Positions 11,229 to 19,845 of a DNA stretch of 64,000 nt are shown piece by piece. The translations under genes were made by a program, and so were the position numbers. The notes below the pieces were generated by a model. The model had not been told where the DNA came from. It made no database searches and saw only the letters and a program-made list of their open reading frames with translations. The stretch lies in assembly GCF_001040705.1 (NCBI RefSeq), contig NZ_CVQP01000001.1, positions 178,324 to 242,323 of the forward strand, read 5' to 3'. How positions within the stretch are numbered: position 1 is the stretch's first letter; the number at the start of each line of letters is the position of its first letter. Source of the stretch: Rhodococcus sp. RD6.2. GTDB taxonomy: Bacteria; Actinomycetota; Actinomycetes; Mycobacteriales; Mycobacteriaceae.

Positions 11229-12705
11229 GCCTGGCCTCCAGCAGTCGCAGCCACACCTCGGACACCGTCGGGTAGGCGGGGACCGCGTGCCACAGGGTGC
11301 TCAGTGGCACCGCACCTGCCACCGCGACCGTGGCGGCGTGCACCAGTTCCGCGACCTCGGTGCCGACGAAGGTGGCTCCGAGCAGGACGTCGTCGCCGCG
11401 GTCGATCACGAGTTTCGCTCGGCCGGTGAAGTCGTCGCGCGACAGCGACGACCCGGCGACCGCGATGTCGATCTCGACGGTGTCGACGTCGAATCCGTCA
11501 GCACGCGCGGTCTTCTCGGTGCGTCCGACCGATGCGACCTCGGGGGTCGTGAACACTACCTGCGGCACGGCGGACCGGTCGGCGATCGCGATGTCGCGGG
11601 CCGCGTCGAGCGCCCGGGACTCGGCTCGGGCCGCGATCACGTCCCCGCACACCCGGCCGTGGTACTTGCCCATGTGCGTCAGCGGGGTACGGCCGCTGAC
11701 GTCGCCGACGGCGTAGAGCCAGCCACCCGGCACTCCGGTGACGGTGAGCTGGTCGTCGGTGCGCACCTCGCTCAGGCCGATGCTGTCCAGGCCCAGTGCA
11801 CCCGTGGCGGGCCGGCGTCCCGCGGCGACGAGCAGTTCGTCGACCGTCACCTCGCCACCGTCGAATGACGCGGTGACGGCACCGCCGTCGAGTGACACCG
11901 TGACGGCACCGCCGTGGACGCGCCCGATTCCCGTGTCCTGCGGCGAGTCCCGCCGGACGGCGTTCACGGTGGTGTTCGTCAGTACCGTCGCGCCTCGTTC
12001 GCGCAGGGCCGCCGCGACGGCGTCGCCCGCGAACGGTTCCGCGGACGCGAGCAGTCCGGACCCGCGAACGAGCAGGGTCACCTCCGCACCGAGGTCGAGG
12101 AGCCAGGTCGCGGCCTCGCAGGCGACGACCCCACCACCGACGATCGCGATGCGGCCGGGGACTTCCCGCAGGTTCGTCGCATCGCGGGAGGTCCACGGCA
12201 GTGCGTCGCGGAGTCCGGGAGTCGCGGGGATCGTCGCCTGCGACCCGGTCGCCAGCACCACCGCGTGCCGGGCCCGCAACATCTGGGTTCCGTCGGCACC
12301 GGTGACCTCGACGATGCGCTCCCCGGCGAGTCTGCCCGATCCGCGCACCACGTCGATTCCGGCTCCGGACGCCCACTGCACCTGACCGGCATCGTCGCGG
12401 TGGGAGGTGAACGTGTCGCGCCGCTGCAGGACCGCGGCGACGTCGAGGGTGCTCTCGCCCACGGCTTCTCGCGCTCCGGGCATCGCACGAGCCGCGCCGA
12501 GGACGCTGCCCGGCCGCAACAATGCCTTGCTGGGCATGCAGGCCCAGTACGAACATTCGCCGCCGAGCAGTTCGTGCTCGACGATCACTGCGGTGCGATC
12601 GGAGCCGGCGATCGCGTACTGCGCCGCGATCTCTCCCGCCGGGCCGCCGCCGATGACGACGACGTCGTACTCACGATCCGCTGCCGGGGTGCTGAGAGGA
12701 GGCAT
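11221..12705 (-). CDS. FAD-dependent pyridine nucleotide-disulfide oxidoreductase
   Basis: A 494-residue flavoprotein of the dihydrolipoamide dehydrogenase/mercuric reductase family. FAD-binding VVIGGGPAGE is at residues 16-25, the redox-active disulfide is Cys51-Cys56 in GGECSYWACMPSK, an NAD(P)-binding IAIVGGGVVACEAA follows, and the C-terminal active-site HxxP motif reads HAVPAYPTVSEVW. All catalytic residues are present, but the disulfide loop is unusual (SYWA rather than VNVG). No lipoyl complex genes are nearby, so it is probably not the E3 of a 2-oxoacid dehydrogenase. Leaderless: TACGGT lies 6 nt before the ATG. Confidence 0.9.
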   Translation of the reverse strand: MPPLSTPAADREYDVVVIGGGPAGEIAAQYAIAGSDRTAVIVEHELLGGECSYWACMPSKALLRPGSVLGAARAMPGAREAVGESTLDVAAVLQRRDTFTSHRDDAGQVQWASGAGIDVVRGSGRLAGERIVEVTGADGTQMLRARHAVVLATGSQATIPATPGLRDALPWTSRDATNLREVPGRIAIVGGGVVACEAATWLLDLGAEVTLLVRGSGLLASAEPFAGDAVAAALRERGATVLTNTTVNAVRRDSPQDTGIGRVHGGAVTVSLDGGAVTASFDGGEVTVDELLVAAGRRPATGALGLDSIGLSEVRTDDQLTVTGVPGGWLYAVGDVSGRTPLTHMGKYHGRVCGDVIAARAESRALDAARDIAIADRSAVPQVVFTTPEVASVGRTEKTARADGFDVDTVEIDIAVAGSSLSRDDFTGRAKLVIDRGDDVLLGATFVGTEVAELVHAATVAVAGAVPLSTLWHAVPAYPTVSEVWLRLLEARRG

Positions 12706-12711
12706 GGGACC

Positions 12712-12717
12712 ACCGTA
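12712..12717 (-). promoter_or_regulatory. -10 box of leaderless oxidoreductase gene
   Basis: TACGGT on the minus strand is followed by GGTCCC and the start ATG at 12705; no Shine-Dalgarno sequence is present. Confidence 0.55.
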
Positions 12718-12740
12718 GAACGGTCGGTGCTCGCGCGCCG

Positions 12741-12986
12741 TTATTGCAGGTAGCCCTCGACCTGCGAGGCGGGGCTGACCGGGACCTCGTCGGCGGGCAA
12801 CCCGGCGTCGGTGCGGGCGCGGCGTTGCCGCAGGAGGTCCCAGCACTGGTCGAGGGTCTTCTCGAGTGCATCGAGCTGGGCTTGCTCTGTGGCGGGGTCG
12901 AGGTCGCCGGATTCGGTTTTCGCGCGCAGGGCGTGCTCCGTGTCGACGAGTTCGCGGATGCGGGCGAGAATGTCCTGTTCGCTCAT
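12741..12986 (-). CDS. DUF2630 family small protein
   Basis: An 81-residue acidic protein. The N-terminal SEQDILARIRELVDTEHALR, a central LDALEKTLDQCWDLLRQRRA helix and the PADEVPVSPASQVEGYLQ tail match DUF2630, a small actinobacterial family of unknown function predicted to be a helical hairpin. A GGAG sequence about 8 nt before the ATG supports the start. It sits just upstream of the disulfide oxidoreductase on the same strand. Confidence 0.85.
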   Translation of the reverse strand: MSEQDILARIRELVDTEHALRAKTESGDLDPATEQAQLDALEKTLDQCWDLLRQRRARTDAGLPADEVPVSPASQVEGYLQ

Positions 12987-13025
12987 CGGTGGACTCCACT
13001 CGTGTCGGGGTCGGACGGTTCCACC

Positions 13026-14309
13026 CTATGCCGGGTCGTCCCAGTGGTGCGCGGTCAAACCGTGTGCGGCGAGTGCGGCGGCGGTCCGGTCACGGAGGCC
13101 GGGGTCCTTGGACACCAGTGACAACGTGTAGGTCTCGCCGAGTCGGCACAGGTACACGGACAGCCGATTCGCGGATGCCGCGAGCTGCCGGGAATCGATA
13201 CCGGGGTGCACGGCCCGCGTCGCGATCGCCTCGGCGTTGGCACCGCCCAGAGAGCTCAACGCGACGGGGATCGGCCCGATGTTCGAGCAGAGCACGTCGC
13301 GCTCGCCGGGGTCGGGAGCGAGTCGGTACGCGATCCGGTCCGGGACGAGTTGGAGAAGTTCGGCGGGAAAGCCGGCCGGACTGGACATCGGGGGCTGCAG
13401 GTAGGTGCGTCGGAGCAGTGCCCGCACCGTGGCAGGGGAGTCGGAAGGGTGCACCGTTACCTCCGTCATGTCGATTGCGTTCGACACGGAGTCGGCATCG
13501 GTGCGGCGGCTCACGGGCACGCTGACCTGCAGTGCGGTGTCGTCGGTGCCGGCAATCGCGGCGGCCACCGCGACCAGCAGGGAGTTGGGGGTTCCGCCGG
13601 TGCGGGCGGCTTCGGCGTCCCACCGCGCGGCATCCACGTCGACGATCAGCGCCTCCGGCGCATGTGTGCCGCCATGGTGGTCGGAGCTGTCGGACAGGCG
13701 CACGGGTGCGGATCGCAGCTCGGCTCGCCGGGACGGGTGCCGGACGAGGCCCGCGACGGCGCGGAGCGTGTGGGCGCCGACAACGGAGAGCATGCGGGCG
13801 GCGTCGGCGAGGTCGTCGCGGGCCGGATGGTCCGGATCGGGTGGGACGGGCATCGATTCTCCCACCATCGCCGCAGCGATGGCTGCGGCCAGCCCGCGGG
13901 CGTCGGCGACGACGTGCGAACACACCAGGGACACCACGGTTCCGCCGCCGCGCAGTGGCGCCGCCGCCATTCGCCAGCCCGCACCCGTGGTTGGGTCGAC
14001 GGGCCGCTGTGCCACCTCGTCCGCCCACACCACGACCGACTCACGGGCGATCGGCTGCGTAGCCCACTCGATCGGCCAGGGGGCGGTGCCGTGTTGCCTG
14101 CGCGGCCGGGCGCCCGGTACTCGAGGACGAACAACGGTGTGGGACAGGGGGCCTCGCGCGAGGGCGTCGTGCACCCGCTGAAGTTCGGACGCGTCGACGT
14201 CGCCGCCGCGCCACAGACCCTGCATCACGACGGGAGTTCCGTAGCCGAGGTGGGTGCGCAGGAACATCTCGTCGACCACGCTCAGGCGCTGCGCGCGGGG
14301 ACGGCGCAC
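13026..14309 (-). CDS. HXXXD acyltransferase (condensation/WS-DGAT-like)
   Basis: A 427-residue protein with an N-terminal LSVVDEMFLRTHLGYGTP resembling the opening of wax-ester synthase/DGAT and PapA-type acyltransferases, and the catalytic HXXXD motif as CSHVVADARGLAAAI. The C-terminal half has the VPVSRR and SNIGPIP patterns of this fold (the second matches the DFGWG-side region only loosely). The expected double His of HHxxxDG is SH here. It starts at a GTG with GGGAG upstream, 13 nt after the crotonase gene, so the two are probably one operon, which suggests a CoA-thioester acyl donor. Product unknown. Confidence 0.72.
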   Translation of the reverse strand: MRRPRAQRLSVVDEMFLRTHLGYGTPVVMQGLWRGGDVDASELQRVHDALARGPLSHTVVRPRVPGARPRRQHGTAPWPIEWATQPIARESVVVWADEVAQRPVDPTTGAGWRMAAAPLRGGGTVVSLVCSHVVADARGLAAAIAAAMVGESMPVPPDPDHPARDDLADAARMLSVVGAHTLRAVAGLVRHPSRRAELRSAPVRLSDSSDHHGGTHAPEALIVDVDAARWDAEAARTGGTPNSLLVAVAAAIAGTDDTALQVSVPVSRRTDADSVSNAIDMTEVTVHPSDSPATVRALLRRTYLQPPMSSPAGFPAELLQLVPDRIAYRLAPDPGERDVLCSNIGPIPVALSSLGGANAEAIATRAVHPGIDSRQLAASANRLSVYLCRLGETYTLSLVSKDPGLRDRTAAALAAHGLTAHHWDDPA

Positions 14310-14322
14310 GGCAGGCTCCCGG

Positions 14323-15126
14323 TCAGTCCGGGTCGGCGAAATTGGCGGCGCGTTTCGTCATGCCCGCGGTGACGGCTTCCAACTGGTTCGGTGAGCCCAT
14401 CAGAGACACCTGCAGTTCGCTCTCGAGCAGCAGTGCCCCCGCGGGGTCGCCGCCGCTCCACGTCTCGTCGTAGAGCCGCTTCGCCGCCCGGACCGCGTGC
14501 GGCGACTTCCCTGCGATCTCGTGTGCCAGTTCGAGCGCCGCGGCGAGCGGATCGTCGACGGTGCGCGTCACCAGTCCGAGCGAGTGCGCTTCGGTTCCGG
14601 ACAGGATGCGTCCGGTGAAGGTCAGTTCCTTCGCGACGTCGATGCCGACGAGTCGCGGCAGGCTCTGCGTGATCCCCATGTCGGGGACCAGACCCCACTT
14701 GACCTCCATGACCGACAGTTTCGCGTCCGGGGTCGCGTAGCGGATGTCGGCACCGAGTGCGATCTGGAGACCACCGCCGAAACAGTTGCCGGTGATCGCG
14801 GCGATCACCGGTGCGGGAACGCGGCTCCAGTCGACGGAGACGCGCTGCGCGAGGTTGGCGAGCGCGCCCTCCTCCCTCGCGAGCAGGTCGCTCGGGCCGC
14901 CGTCGCTCTGCATGAGGCTGGTGATGTCGAGGCCGGAGCAGAAGCTCTTTCCCTCGCCGTGCAGGACGACGGCGCGGACGGTCCGGTCCTCTGCGAGCTG
15001 CGCCGCGACGTCGACGATCGCGTCGAACATCGCCCGATCGAGTGCGTTGTGCTTCTCGGCCCGGTCCAGCGCGACGGTGGCGACGCCTGCCTCGTCGATG
15101 TCGACACGAATCCTGTGCTCGCTCAT
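14323..15126 (-). CDS. Crotonase-fold enoyl-CoA hydratase/isomerase family protein
   Basis: A 267-residue acyl-CoA enzyme. The oxyanion-hole segments are KSFCSGLDITSL (~60-71) and ITGNCFGGGLQIALGADIRY (~111-130). The two hydratase glutamates are not at their usual sites: Gln121 occupies the first, while Glu141 and Asp149 (MEVKWGLVPDMG) have the eight-residue spacing of the Glu/Asp pair in delta3,5-delta2,4-dienoyl-CoA isomerases. An isomerase is therefore more likely than a hydratase. The ATG at 15126 has GGAGAG upstream. Upstream DNA to 15388 is the divergent promoter region shared with the ApbE-like gene. Confidence 0.85.
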   Translation of the reverse strand: MSEHRIRVDIDEAGVATVALDRAEKHNALDRAMFDAIVDVAAQLAEDRTVRAVVLHGEGKSFCSGLDITSLMQSDGGPSDLLAREEGALANLAQRVSVDWSRVPAPVIAAITGNCFGGGLQIALGADIRYATPDAKLSVMEVKWGLVPDMGITQSLPRLVGIDVAKELTFTGRILSGTEAHSLGLVTRTVDDPLAAALELAHEIAGKSPHAVRAAKRLYDETWSGGDPAGALLLESELQVSLMGSPNQLEAVTAGMTKRAANFADPD

Positions 15127-15388
15127 GCTTTTGGACTCTCCTCGGATGTCTCGGCCGATCGGTCGTCCGCGACGACGCATCCGTCGCTTGGGCGCGATGC
15201 TCACGGCGTGTCGTGAGCGACTGTACAAGACGGCGTACGGTGCGGCCGCGGGGTCTCGGGCGGCATGCCCCGGTCTGTCCGTACTCGGACAAAACCCTCA
15301 GACGGTCCACAGGAAACGGGCGCATAATTGAGACTCAAGAGCCGCTGACCAGCGAAGTCGGCGTTCGAGTTCGTCGTGGAGAGTCGTC

Positions 15389-16246
15389 ATGACCCCGAGC
15401 ACACAGTGGACCACGTGGGGGAGCGAGATCGAGGTGCGCGTCACCGAGTGGGCGGCACTCGGTGAGGCTGCCGCCATCGTGCATGCGGCACTGGAACGGG
15501 CGCGGGACGTGTGCGACCTCGGCCGAGGTGACGCCGAGATTCACGCGGTCAATCAGGCGCAGGGCACACCGGTTCGGGTCAGTCCCGAACTCGGCGGTCT
15601 GATCCGTGCCGCCCTGTGGGCCGCGCGGATCACGGGGGGTGCGGTGTCCCCGCTCGCTGTCGAAGACCCCGAACGAACCGATCGGTCCGATGGTGCGCCC
15701 CCGATCGCGGAAGCGGCCATCGCGGAAGTGGTGTCGCACGCCGAACCCGACTTCGGCGACATCCGGATCGACGGAGACACCGTGTTCGCCCCGTTCGGCG
15801 CGTACCTCGACCTCACGGCCACCGCCAAGTCCGTCGTGGCGCACCGCGCCGCCCGACGTGCCGCAGACACCCTCGAATGCGGCGTGTGTGTGCGGGTGGA
15901 CGACGTCGTCGCCACCTGGGGTCACTGCCCGATCGGAGGCTGGCAGGTGACCCTCGACGGACTTCCGGCCGCGGGACGAGAAGAGGTGGAGGTCCGCGCG
16001 CATGGCGCGCTGGCGACGGTGCGGGCCCCTGCGGGAGGTGCGGAGTCGGGACTGGACGCCGTCACCGTCGCGGCGGACGACGGACTCTGGGCGTACGCCG
16101 CTGCGGCCGCAGCGCTCGGGCAGGGAGTCGCGGCGCTGCGGTGGCTCACGGAACGCGACCTCGCGGCCCGCGTCACCTATCGGCGCGGCAACGTCCGGAC
16201 CACCGACGCCTGGCTGCACCTGCCTCCGCACGACTACGCGGCGTGA
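15389..16246 (+). CDS. ApbE-like FAD:protein FMN transferase family protein
   Basis: A 285-residue protein. The DAEIHAVNQAQGTPVRVSPELGGLI region and YLDLTATAKSVVAHRAA (the counterpart of the ApbE DLGGxAKG motif) place it in the ApbE family, which attaches FMN to Thr/Ser of flavoproteins such as NqrC/RnfG. The Gly-Gly of the motif is replaced by Thr-Ala and there is no lipoprotein signal, so it is a divergent, cytoplasmic member and may have a different role. Start is supported only weakly (GAGAGTCGTC before the ATG). It ends before a strong bidirectional terminator. Confidence 0.72.
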   Translation: MTPSTQWTTWGSEIEVRVTEWAALGEAAAIVHAALERARDVCDLGRGDAEIHAVNQAQGTPVRVSPELGGLIRAALWAARITGGAVSPLAVEDPERTDRSDGAPPIAEAAIAEVVSHAEPDFGDIRIDGDTVFAPFGAYLDLTATAKSVVAHRAARRAADTLECGVCVRVDDVVATWGHCPIGGWQVTLDGLPAAGREEVEVRAHGALATVRAPAGGAESGLDAVTVAADDGLWAYAAAAAALGQGVAALRWLTERDLAARVTYRRGNVRTTDAWLHLPPHDYAA

Positions 16247-16267
16247 CGACAGGCCTCAGCGATAGAA

Positions 16268-16303
16268 ATCGAGCCCCCAACGGATTTCCGTTGGGGGCTC
16301 GAT
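16268..16303. terminator. Strong bidirectional intrinsic terminator
   Basis: A perfect 16-bp inverted repeat (ATCGAGCCCCCAACGG and its complement) around a 4-nt loop, lying between the convergent ApbE-like gene and the Ig-repeat protein gene. Short T-rich sequence follows on both sides. Confidence 0.9.
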
Positions 16304-16317
16304 CTTCACGCGTTCGA

Positions 16318-17991
16318 CTAGCTGGATCCGAACAGTCCGGCCAGCGAGCCGTTGCCCTCATTGCCCGGGTCGGTGGCCGCGCTCACGGTGACGGTCTTGG
16401 TCACCGTGCTCGCGGTGCCGTCGACGGTGACCTCGGCGGTCAGCGTGTGGGTGCCCTCGGTGGGCGTCCAGGTGCAGGTCGCGGTTCCACCGGCATTGGC
16501 GGTCGCGGTGCACAGGGTGTCGGCGCCGTTCTTGACGACGACCGGGGAGTTGGCGTCGGCTCCGATGACCGAGATGATCACCGAGGTACCTGCGCGCGGG
16601 GAGATCGGGGTCAGGGCGATCACCGCAGTGCCCGCAGGCGGGGCGGTGACGGTGACGGTGATCGGTGCGGAGGCGGGGGATGCGCCGACGCTGTTGGTGG
16701 CGACGGCGGTGATTGTCAGGGTGCCTGCGGCGGTGGCGGAGATGTCACAGCTGAAGACGCCGGCCTGGTCGGCGGTGGCGGTGCAGGTCTTGTCACCTGC
16801 GGTGACCGTGACGCTGGAGCCGGCTTCGGCGGTGCCGGAGACGGTGACGATGTCGCCTGCGGTGACGGTGGCCGGGTTGGCGGTCAGTCCGGTGGGGGCG
16901 TCGGGCGCAGGTCGGGCGGCGACGGTGACGGTGATCGGTGCGGAGGCGGGGGATGCGCCGATGCCGTTGGTGGCGACGGCGGTGACGGTCAGGGTGCCTG
17001 CGGCGGTGGTGGTGATGTCACAGCTGAAGACGCCGGCCTGGTCGGCGGTGGCGGTGCAGGTCTTGTCACCTGCGGTGACCGTGACGCTGGAGGCGATTTC
17101 GGCGGTGCCGGAGATGGTGACGATGTCGCCTGCGGTGACGGTGGCCGGGTTGGCGGTCAGTCCTGCCGGGGCCGCGGGAGCCGTCGGTGCGGCGGTGACG
17201 GTGCCGGTGTGTGCGGCGGAGGTCGATGCCGCGCGGGTGGCGTCGCCGAGGTACTTGGCTGTGATCGAGAACGGTTGTCCCGCTTCGCCTGCGGCGGGTG
17301 TCCACGAGTAGGCGGCGGTGTTGTTCGCGACGGTGGCGGTGCCGAGCACGGTCCCGTTGTTGGAGAACTCCACGGCGCCGGTCGCGCCGGTCGTGACGGT
17401 CGCCGTCAGCGTCGAGACCTTGGTTGCCTGCGGCGCGGGGCCGATGGCGAGGGTGGTCTGGGTGGCGTCCTTGGTCACCGACACGTTGGGTCCGGTGTTG
17501 TTGTTGGTCGAGCCGAGGCCCTGGTTGGCGTTCACTCCGGCGCCGGTGGTCAGTGCGGTGTCGCGGGCGCAGTCGGCGCCGACGGTGTACTGGACCGTGT
17601 AGCTGATGTTGCGGTCGACGGCGCTGCGGATCCAGGATCCGTTCATGCTCACGGTGGTCGCATCGGGGGTGGTTGTTCCGACGCCGTTGCCGTTGACTCG
17701 CGAGGAGTTGGGGACGTAGGCCAGGCAGGCGGGGTGGATGTCCTTGAGGGCGCTGATGGTGGGGGCGAGGCCGCCGTTCCAGCGGATGTTGTTGGTGACG
17801 GTGATCGTTTCGCCCGGGGCGGGGGTGCCGTTGCTGATCGTCCGGTTGAACGTCCACTGGCCGGAGTTGGTGGACTGGCTCACCGGTGCGGCGGCCGCTT
17901 CGGTGACGCCGAATGCTGCGGCGAATCCCACGGCCATCACCGCGGTGCCCGCACCGGCCGCGAGTCGTCGCAAGTTGTTGTTTCTCGACAC
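16318..17991 (-). CDS. Secreted protein with tandem Ig-like domains
   Basis: About 557 residues. The GTG at 17991 is chosen because AGAAAGGG lies 8 nt upstream and it gives a clean signal peptide: MSRNNNLRRL, a hydrophobic run and a cleavage site near TEAAAA-APVSQ. The mature part has an N-terminal beta domain with a Cys pair (HPACLAY ... GADCARD), an Ig-like domain of the kind found in adhesins (TTGATGAVEFSNNGTVLG), two near-identical ~91-residue Ig-like repeats with one disulfide each, and a last Ig domain with CTATANAGGTATC. There is no LPXTG or membrane anchor, and it ends SLAGLFGSS. Probably an exported or mycomembrane-associated structural or adhesive protein; no enzyme motif seen. Confidence 0.85.
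   Translation of the reverse strand: MSRNNNLRRLAAGAGTAVMAVGFAAAFGVTEAAAAPVSQSTNSGQWTFNRTISNGTPAPGETITVTNNIRWNGGLAPTISALKDIHPACLAYVPNSSRVNGNGVGTTTPDATTVSMNGSWIRSAVDRNISYTVQYTVGADCARDTALTTGAGVNANQGLGSTNNNTGPNVSVTKDATQTTLAIGPAPQATKVSTLTATVTTGATGAVEFSNNGTVLGTATVANNTAAYSWTPAAGEAGQPFSITAKYLGDATRAASTSAAHTGTVTAAPTAPAAPAGLTANPATVTAGDIVTISGTAEIASSVTVTAGDKTCTATADQAGVFSCDITTTAAGTLTVTAVATNGIGASPASAPITVTVAARPAPDAPTGLTANPATVTAGDIVTVSGTAEAGSSVTVTAGDKTCTATADQAGVFSCDISATAAGTLTITAVATNSVGASPASAPITVTVTAPPAGTAVIALTPISPRAGTSVIISVIGADANSPVVVKNGADTLCTATANAGGTATCTWTPTEGTHTLTAEVTVDGTASTVTKTVTVSAATDPGNEGNGSLAGLFGSS
16648..16890 (-). repeat. Ig-domain coding repeat, copy 2
   Basis: A 243-bp unit that recurs 273 bp away at 16921-17163 with few differences. 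It encodes the GLTANPATVTAGDIV ... SPASAPITVTV Ig domain with one Cys pair. Confidence 0.9.
16921..17163 (-). repeat. Ig-domain coding repeat, copy 1
   Basis: Partner of the repeat at 16648-16890 (period 273 bp, 91 codons). Near-identity at the DNA level points to recent duplication or ongoing gene conversion, and it could vary in copy number between strains. Confidence 0.9.
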
Positions 17992-18131
17992 GGCAGAACC
18001 CTTTCTCAGGATGCCTCGACCGTGAGCTGAACATGCGTCCAGTCCGGCCATGATGTCGGATCACCGTACGGCATCGACTGCCGTGTGAGACGGGATTCGC
18101 CAGATAATTGCGTGAACGACCGGTCCGGTGC

Positions 18132-19781
18132 TCAGACCGCGCGGCCCCTGCGGCTGCGGTACCACCGGACCAGGGTGTCGGTCGACGAATCGCCCTGCTG
18201 CGCCGGGGCTTCCGGATCGGTGAGGACGGGTTCGAGTTCGAGTGCCTGTACCTTGCCGAGTTCGACACCCCACTGGTCGAACGAGTCGATCCCGAACACC
18301 ATGCCCTCCACGAACACCTGGTGTTCGTACAGTGCGATCAGTTGGCCGAGCACCGACGGGGTGATCTTCGGTGCGAGGATCGTCGTCGACGGCCGGTTCC
18401 CCGGCATCACCTTGTGCGGTACCAACTCCGGAGCGGTCCCCTCGGCGGCGATCTCCTCGGCGGTCTTGCCGAACGCGAGGACCTTCGTCTGCGCGAACAG
18501 GTTGCTCATCAGCACGTCGTGCATGGATCCCTCGCCGTCGATCGTCGCGAGATCGTCGGTGGGCTCGGCGAAGCCGATGAAGTCGGCGGGAACCAACCGG
18601 GTGCCCTGGTGGAGCAGTTGGTAGAAGGCGTGCTGGCCGTTGGTGCCGGGCTCGCCCCAGAAGATCTCACCCGTCGGAGTGGTGACCGGTGTCCCGTCGG
18701 CGCGCACCGACTTCCCGTTCGACTCCATCGTCAACTGCTGCAGGTATGCCGCGAAGCGGCCGAGGTCGTTCGAATACGGCAGCACCGCACGGGAATCCGA
18801 CTCGAAGAAGCTCGAGTACCACAGGCCGATCATGCCGAGGAGCACCGGTGCGTTCGATTCAAGGGGCTGTTCCGCGAAATGCCGGTCGATGGTGTGGAAA
18901 CCGGAGAGGAACTCGCCGAACCCCTCACGGCCGATCACGCACATCAGCGACAGCCCGATCGCCGAGTCGACGGAGTAGCGTCCGCCGACCCAGTCCCAGA
19001 AGCCGAACATGTTCGCCGTGTCGATGCCGAACGCGGCAACCCGCTCCTCGTTCGTGGACACCGCGACGAAGTGCTTCGCGACGGCATCCTCACCGAGAGC
19101 GTCCACCAGCCATCGGCGTGCCGCGGTGGCGTTGGTGAGTGTTTCCAGCGTGGAGAAGGTCTTCGACGCCACGATGAACAGTGTCGTCGCCGGGTCGAGG
19201 CCGGCGAGCTTGCCGACCAGGTCGGCGGGGTCGATGTTCGACACGAACCGGGCGGTGACTGCGCTGTCCACGTAGTGGCGCAACGCGCGGAACGCCATCA
19301 CCGGGCCGAGGTCGGATCCACCGATCCCGATGTTGAGGACGGTGGTGATGCGTTCGCCGGTCGCACCACGCCACTGGCCGGACCGGAGCCGGTCCGTGAA
19401 GTCGCCCATCCGGTCCAGCACCTCGTGCACATCCGCGACGACGTCCTGCCCGTCGACGGTCAGACTCGCATCGCGCGGCAACCGGAGCGCGGTGTGCAGC
19501 GCAGCCCGGTTCTCGGACGTGTTGACGTGGTCGCCGCGCAGCATCGCGTCGCGGCGTTCTTCGACCCCCGCGACCCGCGCCACATCGACCAGGAGTCGCA
19601 TCGTCTCCCGGTCCACCCGATGCTTGCTGTAGTCGATGTACAGGTCACCTGCGGTGAGGGTGAGCTCGCGTCCGCGTTCCGGGTCTTCGGAGAACAGGTC
19701 TCGCAGGTGCCGCGCGCCCACCACGTCGTGGTGGGCGCGCAGCTTCTGCCAGGCGGAGGTTGCGGTGATGTCGAAGCTCAT
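18132..19781 (-). CDS. pgi: Glucose-6-phosphate isomerase
   Basis: A 549-residue glycolytic enzyme interconverting glucose 6-phosphate and fructose 6-phosphate. Both PGI signatures are clear: the phosphate-binding [16 protein letters not shown] and [13 protein letters not shown], and the C-terminal [48 protein letters not shown] and the catalytic Glu in [18 protein letters not shown] are present. Full length. The start ATG has no ribosome site but TAGGGT 6 nt upstream, so it is probably leaderless. Neighbours are unrelated in function. Confidence 0.98.
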   Translation of the reverse strand: MSFDITATSAWQKLRAHHDVVGARHLRDLFSEDPERGRELTLTAGDLYIDYSKHRVDRETMRLLVDVARVAGVEERRDAMLRGDHVNTSENRAALHTALRLPRDASLTVDGQDVVADVHEVLDRMGDFTDRLRSGQWRGATGERITTVLNIGIGGSDLGPVMAFRALRHYVDSAVTARFVSNIDPADLVGKLAGLDPATTLFIVASKTFSTLETLTNATAARRWLVDALGEDAVAKHFVAVSTNEERVAAFGIDTANMFGFWDWVGGRYSVDSAIGLSLMCVIGREGFGEFLSGFHTIDRHFAEQPLESNAPVLLGMIGLWYSSFFESDSRAVLPYSNDLGRFAAYLQQLTMESNGKSVRADGTPVTTPTGEIFWGEPGTNGQHAFYQLLHQGTRLVPADFIGFAEPTDDLATIDGEGSMHDVLMSNLFAQTKVLAFGKTAEEIAAEGTAPELVPHKVMPGNRPSTTILAPKITPSVLGQLIALYEHQVFVEGMVFGIDSFDQWGVELGKVQALELEPVLTDPEAPAQQGDSSTDTLVRWYRSRRGRAV

Positions 19782-19787
19782 GCGTCG

Positions 19788-19793
19788 ACCCTA
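19788..19793 (-). promoter_or_regulatory. -10 box of leaderless pgi
   Basis: Minus-strand TAGGGT, then CGACGC, then the ATG at 19781. Confidence 0.55.
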
Positions 19794-19845
19794 ATCCCAG
19801 CCGACAACGACCGCTGGGGTGCCGCTGACCTTGTTGATCGATCGT

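Noticed and set aside
15616-18030. Very long plus-strand open frame (about 800 codons) opposite the Ig-repeat gene
   Set aside because: It is a high-GC antisense shadow: Gly/Arg/Asp-rich, no ribosome site, crosses the strong terminator and mirrors the repeats of the real minus-strand gene.
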